The notes below the pieces were generated by a model. The model searched no databases, was not told where the DNA came from, and saw only the letters and a program-made list of their open reading frames with translations. A stretch of DNA of 12,339 nucleotides from Ruminococcus sp. (lineage in GTDB: Bacteria > Bacillota > Clostridia > Oscillospirales > Acutalibacteraceae). A program made the position numbers and the translations under genes. Of this stretch, positions 7,801 through 12,339 are shown in pieces. Each line of letters opens with the position of its first letter. Positions within the stretch are counted from its first letter, which is position 1. The stretch lies in NCBI GenBank assembly GCA_022510985.1, contig JAFLSL010000012.1:1-12339 (forward strand), in the 5' to 3' direction.

Positions 7801-9465
7801 AAGGTGAATGATTATAAGTACGAGGTAAAATATGCTAAAGCAAACAGTACCTTTACAGGCTACAGTGGTATTCAGATAATTGCTACAGCTACAACACAAT
7901 CAATTAAACATCTTGCGGGTAAGCGTTACGGTATCAACTGTTGGAACAAGACCGGTGTGAGAAATGACGAAATTACTAAAACTATCACGAAGTCGAATTC
8001 AGACGGAGTTGAAACCGCAACAGCTAAAATGACGCTTGACGGCTCTACATTTGATGCTATTTATGTAGAATATACCTACGTTGATATAACCTTTAATTTT
8101 GATTACTACGAGTACAATACCCTGAGAAAGGTTCCGAAAACCGACGCTAAGGGTAATGAAGTAGTTGATGAAAGCGGAAATACAGTTTACGAGTATAAGA
8201 ACTTCTATCAGTATGACGCTGAATATGTAGGTGTAGAAGACCGCTACAACCCGTTGTTTAACCAAAAAGTAAATGGTGAAGAAACGCACATTCACAAAAT
8301 ATATACTGTAGAACACTTTGAGGTACGCGATTCTACTGCCGCTACAGTTTCAGTTGCTGATTTAATCAATGCCAACAACAACTATGTTGCAGATGCACTT
8401 TATAATATGCCGTACAACGACTACTACAGTTATGTGCTTCCAAATGATAAGATTACTATTACAGCTCGTGATTCAGGAAAATATTCCGCAACTGTTAATG
8501 TAGAATTAACACATACTCCGAGAGAATACAGAGTATATCTGAATGGTAAATTAAACAATACTGTTAAATATCAGGAATACGTTGAGCTTACGGCAGGAGC
8601 TGACGCTAAGTGGTTCCAGACTGTCGACGGAAATAAAGTTGCATTGCTTGCAACAGGTGAAAGCTACCGCTTCAGAGTAACAAATGAAATTTATATTCAA
8701 TCCGAAAGCGGAGCGACTGCTGCCGATAAGGAAAACCGCTCTGTAGTAAGCTACTCAGGCTATGAGATAACTCACGATAACAATGTTGAAAAGCTGGCAC
8801 AGAATTTCTACATTGCCGATTTCTTCGATCCCACTAAGGTTATCGACCCAGACAGCGTTCCCGATGAGGACGGAAATAAACTTCCGTATGATGACGTTGC
8901 TTTTGTCGGCGGCGGTGTAATGTATTATTCCCTTACCGACGGAGTTGTTAACCAAAACGTTGTTAGTGCTGGTTACGCTGATAGTAACGGCAAGGCTAAC
9001 ACCGATGAGCTTAAGGCGTTTATTAAATCTAAGATTGAGCTAAACGACGGCTCAGAATATACCGACAGCAAGGAGCTTGCTAAGGCTATTGCATACGGTA
9101 CGGAGATTCAGCCGACAGTTGACAGAGTTAACAACCGCAGCACAGGACTTGTCTACAGATACCTGCCGTTTACCGTTTATAACAGAAACGGAAACGACTT
9201 GGTTAAGGACGAGGAAACAGGAGAGTTCACAACTACAACAAATTCCAACACCTTCCGTTATTCAAACTCTCTCCAGGCTTACCAATATATCTACTCATCA
9301 AGGTCCGATAATAATCCGTCCAATGCAGGCAGGGATATGAGACTTTACGCGTACTATATCTATTCCTACACAGCGTACGATAAAAATACCGGTATACCTG
9401 AGACACAATACGAGGTAGTTGTTTCCGGTAATTACGCTGACGCACCAACATATTTAAAGAACTAA
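4852..9465 (+). CDS. Giant secreted multidomain starch-binding protein (CBM26-like, InlB-repeat, Big_2)
   Basis: The product has 1537 residues. A Sec signal peptide (KLTRLTKR, hydrophobic core 13-31, ending about TANAA at 33-37) is followed by: a carbohydrate-binding-like domain starting NIYFDN (41) with SDVYCFIG; YFLTG-SSSWGDC (272-283); a divergent InlB B-repeat-like domain (about 408-495, YTVKATPNSGWKIKSLKIDG); an Ig/PKD-like domain (about 497-585); a convincing CBM26-type starch-binding module (about 705-800: RIYLAKPYSWG, IYYWDP, NNIIFQGWG, then QTDDIKEI); a Big_2-like domain (about 835-922, VTYTSNDTGVVTVDTSGNI); and an unrecognised Tyr/Asp/Asn-rich C-terminal region of about 610 residues. 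No glycoside hydrolase motif, LPXTG, dockerin, SLH domain or terminal membrane helix is visible. It therefore probably binds insoluble starch or a related glucan outside the cell rather than cutting it; how it is held at the surface is unknown. It has its own promoter and structured leader, so it is regulated separately from the sipW operon next door. Confidence 0.88.
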   Translation: MKTKLTRLTKRSVAMILAILMMLSMLIVGTLTTANAAISGNIYFDNSKTKWSDVYCFIGHSGYLRSYRMSLDSNGVWKTDKSFSNEFGDATGIFFASASGGYSLLSGSSSYNRDNRSSLGLSSEYTATYTASAGNIGATYCYVPASASTNASLSYSQTPTTVKSNNGAVELPAVTDTDLKNVINSNYVQIFMGEDQGWGDKDTYYLMSAGSTSQKAASIGNRAEFKVNSDSIWLQATKTAVSAGSSGTYSLSNSSSWAGVTINRALSGGSGYFLTGSSSWGDCSGSAGSTSGNYAYYLQSATASISTTSKTITKGSSAGSVSATITKGYYSYNNGGNKAMHMVYYAKDSSGNLYKIGTGSDITSSSSSVTLSDTQYLPSGTYTVYGVMNDDVINVKASNTFALTVSNPTHNVTFSQSTGGTLTVNSSTTSPQSVAEGSYYTVKATPNSGWKIKSLKIDGVTETSATGKTDAYSVNKLMGTSDVVVSVEFEQDKQPVCSSVTLTRNPSDHLYVGESCTFTATANSPVSGASLTYTFYVDGVVKQSLSSRTFTTTFNDTNSHTIYVVVEGGTDYTSVESSKMTVTPTAASSSKNVTYYIDFHDNTPSSPTIKVGSGSATTLTKQGTSTVYAATVSTTYYYNAAGDKNVATSDISATVTASGTSYNITIDKGAIQTGEIWFEAINETSQSLKMDSANNSTTLIQSGYKRIYLAKPYSWGNSSSGSEPKWQNIGIYYWDPVSSQDWQHGDKMTLLGYDSSYYYYYVDVKSGVNNIIFQGWGTNTTNGKDPLAQTDDIKEIGDSNFFELSKDDSASHGYVGKKKSTGNAVIPSYTRYYSSVAMNVTEVVQGNTSTYVNIAPTYKGGKVTYTSNDTGVVTVDTSGNIFPKASGTTTITVRVYGTVGALITSNTSNADSMTYTVSVTVKDPTKFGDFSTMSLESSTSTINIPQVSGSYPAKVSDVTALVSGVTNVPKSSTGGYKNSAVITKVNDYKYEVKYAKANSTFTGYSGIQIIATATTQSIKHLAGKRYGINCWNKTGVRNDEITKTITKSNSDGVETATAKMTLDGSTFDAIYVEYTYVDITFNFDYYEYNTLRKVPKTDAKGNEVVDESGNTVYEYKNFYQYDAEYVGVEDRYNPLFNQKVNGEETHIHKIYTVEHFEVRDSTAATVSVADLINANNNYVADALYNMPYNDYYSYVLPNDKITITARDSGKYSATVNVELTHTPREYRVYLNGKLNNTVKYQEYVELTAGADAKWFQTVDGNKVALLATGESYRFRVTNEIYIQSESGATAADKENRSVVSYSGYEITHDNNVEKLAQNFYIADFFDPTKVIDPDSVPDEDGNKLPYDDVAFVGGGVMYYSLTDGVVNQNVVSAGYADSNGKANTDELKAFIKSKIELNDGSEYTDSKELAKAIAYGTEIQPTVDRVNNRSTGLVYRYLPFTVYNRNGNDLVKDEETGEFTTTTNSNTFRYSNSLQAYQYIYSSRSDNNPSNAGRDMRLYAYYIYSYTAYDKNTGIPETQYEVVVSGNYADAPTYLKN

Positions 9466-9474
9466 AAAAATAAC

Positions 9475-9509
9475 AAAAGCGTGCAGTTCAAACGAACTGC
9501 ACGCTTTTT
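9475..9509. terminator. Strong, probably bidirectional intrinsic terminator
   Basis: AAAAGCGTGCAGTTC (9475-9489) and GAACTGCACGCTTTT (9494-9508) are perfect complements around a 4-nt AAAC loop. The flanking A-run and T-run serve both strands. It starts 9 nt after the stop of the giant gene on the + strand. It also lies about 95 nt beyond the end of the convergent arginine operon on the - strand, so one hairpin can end both transcripts. Confidence 0.95.
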
Positions 9510-9603
9510 CTATAGAGATTTTTTTCGTATTTCGTTTATCACTCAAAAGTTAAATGTTTATCATACTTTTGGTATTTCGCAAACTTTTCAGAAAAAATCA
9601 TTA
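9510..9603. other. A/T-rich convergent spacer with a small inverted repeat
   Basis: This short spacer lies between the bidirectional terminator and the 3' end of the minus-strand operon and holds no gene. The only structure seen is CAAAAGT (9544-9550) and ACTTTTG (9565-9571), an A/T-rich 7-bp inverted repeat without a following T-run. It may be a 3' mRNA stabilising hairpin or nothing. Confidence 0.35.
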
Positions 9604-9960
9604 TTAATTATTAATTAAACTTTCTTCCCATTCTTTTTCTCTAAAACCCGTGAGGACCGTATTTCCCGAAATCACAAGCGGACGTTTAACAAGCATTCCG
9701 TCACTTGCTAAAAGCTTTAGCTGTTCGTCCTCGCTCATATTGGGTAGCTTATCCTTAAGTCCCGAATCGCGGTATATCATTCCGCTTGTATTGAAGAACT
9801 TTTTCAGAGCAAGTCCGCTATTTTCGTACCATTTTTTAAGCTCCTCAAAGCTCGGGTTATCAAGCTTAATATCACGATCAGTATACTCGATGTTATTTTC
9901 ATCGAGCCATTTTTTTGCCTTTTTGCAGGTTGAGCATTTTGGATATTCTAAAAATAACAT
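9604..9960 (-). CDS. ArsC/Spx-family thioredoxin-fold protein
   Basis: This 118-residue protein belongs to the ArsC/Spx/YffB family. It opens with LFLEYPKCSTCKKAKKWLD, placing a CxxC redox pair at Cys9 and Cys12 at the start of the first helix. It has KRPLV (92-96) with the family's Arg93-cis-Pro94 feature and ends in a short FREKEWEE helix. The length is typical (about 115-135). Family members are either glutaredoxin-coupled arsenate reductases or, like Spx, RNA-polymerase-binding stress regulators. The CxxC fits the Spx-like or 'arsenate reductase-related' branch, and I cannot decide between them. No ars genes are nearby. It starts 3 nt after the argF stop, with its GGAG ribosome binding site inside the 3' end of argF, so it is the last gene of the arginine operon. 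Confidence 0.88.
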   Translation of the reverse strand: MLFLEYPKCSTCKKAKKWLDENNIEYTDRDIKLDNPSFEELKKWYENSGLALKKFFNTSGMIYRDSGLKDKLPNMSEDEQLKLLASDGMLVKRPLVISGNTVLTGFREKEWEESLINN

Positions 9961-9963
9961 AGT

Positions 9964-10878
9964 TTATTCTCCGAAACATTCAACGAGTACGGCTTTCTGA
10001 GCGTGAAGGCGGTTTTCTGCCTCCTCAAAAATCTCGTTAGCATGAGCCTCAAAAACATCGGCGGTAATTTCCTCGCCGCGATGAGCAGGCAAGCAATGGA
10101 GAACCATACAATCCTTATTTGTAACAGCCATAAGCTCGGCGTTAACCTGATATCCTTCAAATGCCTTTTCGCGGATTTTCTTCTCCTCTTCCTGACCCAT
10201 AGATGCCCATACGTCAGTATACACAACATCAGCATTTTTAGCCGCATCAATCGGATTTCTGCAGATTTCAAATTTGCCGTCAGCACCGTACTTGTTGCCG
10301 AAATCGATAATATGTTGCGGTGGATCGTAGCCCTCGGGACAAGCAACAGAAATGCTCATTCCCGTTGAAAGTGCACCCACGATAAGCGAGTTCATCATAT
10401 TGTTTCCGTCGCCGATAAAGCACATCTTTAAGCCCTCGAGCTTGCCCTTAAACTCGCGGATAGTCATTAAATCAGCGAGTACCTGACAAGGGTGGCAGTA
10501 GTCTGTAAGTCCGTTAATAATAGGGATTGAGCCGTGTTTTGCAAGAGCCTCAACCTCGCTCTGCTCAAAGGTACGAATCATAATTCCGTCGATAAAGCGA
10601 GAGAGAACTCGTGCTGTATCCTCAACAGGCTCGCCTCTGCCGATTTGAAGGTCGCTTGACGATAAGAACAGCGGGTAACCGCCGAGCTGAGTCATTCCGA
10701 CCTCGAAAGATACACGTGTACGTGTTGATGCCTTTTCAAAAATCATACCGAGCGTCTTGCCTTTAAGGTGCTTATGCTCGATTCCGTGCTTTTGTTCATA
10801 CTTCAGCTGGTCCGCGAGGTTTAAAGTGTTGATAATTTCCTCGGTTGACCAGTCCTCGAGTTTAAGTAAATGTTTCAT
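9964..10878 (-). CDS. argF: Ornithine carbamoyltransferase
   Basis: This 304-residue cytosolic enzyme joins carbamoyl phosphate and ornithine to give citrulline, the sixth step of arginine biosynthesis. All diagnostic motifs are present: the carbamoyl-phosphate loop STRTR (51-55) in FEKASTRTRVSFE; HPCQ (129-132) in the second carbamoyl-phosphate site; DVWASMG (222-228), the SMG ornithine loop; and HCLPAHRG (261-268) with the catalytic Cys262. Length is normal (300-340). The ATG overlaps the argD TAA by one base (TAATG on the minus strand), and a GGAGGA ribosome binding site lies in the argD 3' end, so the two are translationally linked. The placement next to argD indicates the anabolic enzyme rather than the arginine deiminase pathway form (arcB). 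Confidence 0.97.
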   Translation of the reverse strand: MKHLLKLEDWSTEEIINTLNLADQLKYEQKHGIEHKHLKGKTLGMIFEKASTRTRVSFEVGMTQLGGYPLFLSSSDLQIGRGEPVEDTARVLSRFIDGIMIRTFEQSEVEALAKHGSIPIINGLTDYCHPCQVLADLMTIREFKGKLEGLKMCFIGDGNNMMNSLIVGALSTGMSISVACPEGYDPPQHIIDFGNKYGADGKFEICRNPIDAAKNADVVYTDVWASMGQEEEKKIREKAFEGYQVNAELMAVTNKDCMVLHCLPAHRGEEITADVFEAHANEIFEEAENRLHAQKAVLVECFGE

Positions 10879-12050
10879 TATATGTCCTCCTGAATTGTTT
10901 TATCTAAGATTTCAACCGCCTCGTCAATTTCATCAAAACTTATGTTAAGCGGCGGAAGCATTCTGAGAAGATTTTTTGCCGTAATAATCAGAAGTCCGTT
11001 TTCAACGCACTTTACGGCTATGTTGTGGGCGTTGTCCTTTTCAAGCTCAATGCCGACCATCAATCCCAGGTTTCTGACCGATTTTACACCCTTTATCTTG
11101 AGGAGCTTTTCTTTTAGGTAAGCTCCTTTTTCGTTTACTTCGTCTAAAAATTTCTCGTCCGAAACTTTTGAGAGAACGTAATTTGCACCCGCACAAACCA
11201 CGGGATTTGCACCGAAGGTTGTGCCGTGATTTGAAGGCTGCATAACATTCTCAAGCTTTTCTGTACAAAGGCAAGCTCCTATCGGAAGTCCTCCGCCAAG
11301 TCCTTTGGCACAGGTAATGAGGTCGGGAACAATATCAAAATTTTCGTAGCAGAAAAGTTTTCCCGTACGTCCGACGCCCGTCTGAACCTCGTCAGCAATA
11401 AGAACAATATCCTTATCGTCACAAAGTTTTCGAACAGCTTGTACAAAACTTTTATCAAGTATATTAACTCCGCCCTCGCCCTGCACACATTCAATTAAAA
11501 CAGCACAGGTTTTGTCGCTTATTAAATTTTCAATGCTTTTAATATCGTTGGCGTCAGCGTACAAAAAGCCTTCGGTAAATGGGAAAAAGAAGTTGTGAAA
11601 GCTATCCTGACCCGTTGCGGAAAGAGTGGTAACGGTACGACCGTGGAAGGAGTTTTTTAGAGTGATAATCTCGTTTCTTCCCGAGCCGTATTTATCAAAG
11701 CTGTATTTTCTCGCAATTTTAATTGCACATTCGTTAGCCTCGGCACCGCTGTTCCCATAACAGACCTTTGTAAAAGGAGTGAGTGTGCAGAGCTTTTCGG
11801 CGAGCTTTGATGGCTCGGGACTGTAAAAATAGTTGCTCATATGCTGAATTGATGAGGCCTGCTTTGTAACAGCCTCAACCCAGCCGTCGTCGCAGTATCC
11901 GAGCGAATTTACGCCGATACCCGAGCTTACGTCAAGATATTTCTTTCCGTCCTCGTCGAACGCATAGCAGCCTTTACCGCTTTTTAAGGCTACGTCATAA
12001 CGTCCGTAGGTATTCATTATATATTTTTTGTCCTGTTGTTTTGTATCCAT
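10878..12050 (-). CDS. argD: Acetylornithine aminotransferase
   Basis: This 390-residue PLP enzyme is of the class-III aminotransferase family. It converts N-acetylglutamate semialdehyde and glutamate to N2-acetylornithine and 2-oxoglutarate. Visible motifs are SGAEANE (101-107, PLP phosphate loop), SFHGRT (134-139), ADEVQTGVGRTG (219-230, with Asp220 contacting the pyridine nitrogen), CAKGLGGGLPIGA (247-259) with the Schiff-base Lys249, and HGTTFGANP (275-283). The start MNTYGRYDVAL region matches the usual N-terminus of the family. I keep the ATG at 12050, which has a modest AGGA about 8 nt upstream; the Met at residue 12 is an alternative. It begins 10 nt after the stop of the GNAT gene and overlaps argF at its end. 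The enzyme may also serve as N-succinyldiaminopimelate aminotransferase in some bacteria. Confidence 0.96.
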   Translation of the reverse strand: MDTKQQDKKYIMNTYGRYDVALKSGKGCYAFDEDGKKYLDVSSGIGVNSLGYCDDGWVEAVTKQASSIQHMSNYFYSPEPSKLAEKLCTLTPFTKVCYGNSGAEANECAIKIARKYSFDKYGSGRNEIITLKNSFHGRTVTTLSATGQDSFHNFFFPFTEGFLYADANDIKSIENLISDKTCAVLIECVQGEGGVNILDKSFVQAVRKLCDDKDIVLIADEVQTGVGRTGKLFCYENFDIVPDLITCAKGLGGGLPIGACLCTEKLENVMQPSNHGTTFGANPVVCAGANYVLSKVSDEKFLDEVNEKGAYLKEKLLKIKGVKSVRNLGLMVGIELEKDNAHNIAVKCVENGLLIITAKNLLRMLPPLNISFDEIDEAVEILDKTIQEDI

Positions 12051-12060
12051 AAAAGTTATC

Positions 12061-12339
12061 CTATTTTGAAAATACGAATAGATCTCCGCGTTTTTTAAAG
12101 CCGAGACTTTTCCAGAAATTTTGTCCGGTTAAATTATCCTGATAGCAGAAAATATGAGTTTTGTCAATTCCGTCAGCCATAATTTTTTTAATCGCCTCTG
12201 TTGCGAGTGCGTTTCCGATATGCTTGCGGCGAAATTCGGGTAAAACCGCCATATGATGAATAAAACCGCGTCTGCCGTCGTGACCGGCTAAGACTGTTCC
12301 GACGATTTTTCCGTCGATGATTGCAACCTGACTCATTTC
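12061..12339 (-). CDS. GNAT-family N-acetyltransferase (5' end outside window)
   Basis: The last 92 codons of a GCN5-related acetyltransferase are visible. The frame remains open to the window edge, so the Met at 12336 is probably internal. It shows VGTVLAGHDGRRGFIHHMAVLPEFRRKHIGNAL, here numbered from that Met: strands at 11-17 and 24-32, and the acetyl-CoA pyrophosphate loop at 36-41. It ends with the DNLTGQNFWKSLGFKK segment (68-82) typical of the last part of the fold. It resembles the YpeA/RimI-like branch. The loop reads RRKHIG, with His in place of the usual first Gly of RRxGxG, a tolerated but less common variant. The gene lies 10 nt upstream of argD, and the argD ribosome binding site abuts its stop, so the two share a transcript. 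Whether it acetylates glutamate for arginine synthesis or something unrelated cannot be told from the fragment. Confidence 0.85.
   Translation of the reverse strand, partial: EMSQVAIIDGKIVGTVLAGHDGRRGFIHHMAVLPEFRRKHIGNALATEAIKKIMADGIDKTHIFCYQDNLTGQNFWKSLGFKKRGDLFVFSK

Noticed and set aside
7999..8316. Minus-strand 105-codon open frame inside the giant gene
   Set aside because: It is an antisense shadow of coding sequence with steady codon usage on the + strand; hydrophobic composition is expected opposite Tyr/Asn/Asp-rich codons.
9544..9571. CAAAAGT/ACTTTTG inverted repeat as a terminator of the minus-strand operon
   Set aside because: The stem is short and A/T-rich with a 14-nt loop and no T-run in either direction; the perfect hairpin at 9475-9509 is a far better candidate.
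9650..10368. Plus-strand open frames opposite argF and the ArsC-like gene
   Set aside because: They lie antisense to genes with full sets of family motifs and have no ribosome binding sites or recognisable products.
1..12339. CRISPR arrays, insertion sequences, tRNA or rRNA genes
   Set aside because: No regularly spaced repeats, no transposase motifs with terminal inverted repeats, and no tRNA-like cloverleaf or conserved rRNA sequence were found.

Overview
This window looks like chromosomal DNA of a low-to-moderate GC Clostridia, most likely a gut or rumen Oscillospiraceae/Ruminococcaceae-type Firmicute. The grounds are strong GGAGG-type ribosome binding sites, A/T-rich intrinsic terminators, a SipW-type signal peptidase with its cognate signal peptide, CBM26-like starch-binding modules in very Ser/Thr/Tyr/Asn-rich secreted proteins, and a compact arginine gene cluster. 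The taxonomic placement is inference. There is no sign of phage, insertion sequence or CRISPR.

Left block (1-4500, + strand): four tightly packed genes that end at a strong terminator. They are (i) the 3' part of a large secreted protein, cut by the left edge, that carries a TasA/SipW-substrate hallmark (IWLEG) and glycan-binding-like domains; (ii) a 420-residue protein with a SipW-dependent-type signal peptide (STFSWYDHN); (iii) an S26B/SipW-type signal peptidase whose ATG overlaps the preceding stop; and (iv) a small lipoprotein. The layout recalls the Bacillus tapA-sipW-tasA matrix/amyloid-fibre operon, but here the substrates appear to bear glycan-binding domains.

Middle block (4501-9509, + strand): an extended -10 promoter drives a leader of about 165 nt that has several mutually exclusive helices. 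It precedes one giant gene of 1537 codons. The product is a Sec-secreted multidomain protein with a CBM26-like starch-binding module, InlB-type and Big_2-type beta domains, and a C-terminal region of about 600 residues that I do not recognise. No LPXTG motif, dockerin or S-layer homology domain is visible in any of the secreted proteins. The gene ends at a near-perfect, probably bidirectional, terminator.

Right block (9604-12339, - strand): a convergent operon reading GNAT acetyltransferase (cut by the right edge), argD, argF, and an ArsC/Spx-family thioredoxin-fold protein, with gaps or overlaps of 10 nt or less. ArgD and ArgF carry out the aminotransferase and carbamoyltransferase steps of arginine biosynthesis.

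The most interesting hypothesis is that the first five genes form a cell-surface starch/glycan-capture system: SipW-processed, TasA-like subunits carrying glycan-binding modules, plus a giant starch-binding protein under its own structured-leader control. A short motif, Y(Y/F)LTG, appears in all three large secreted proteins and supports a common origin or function.
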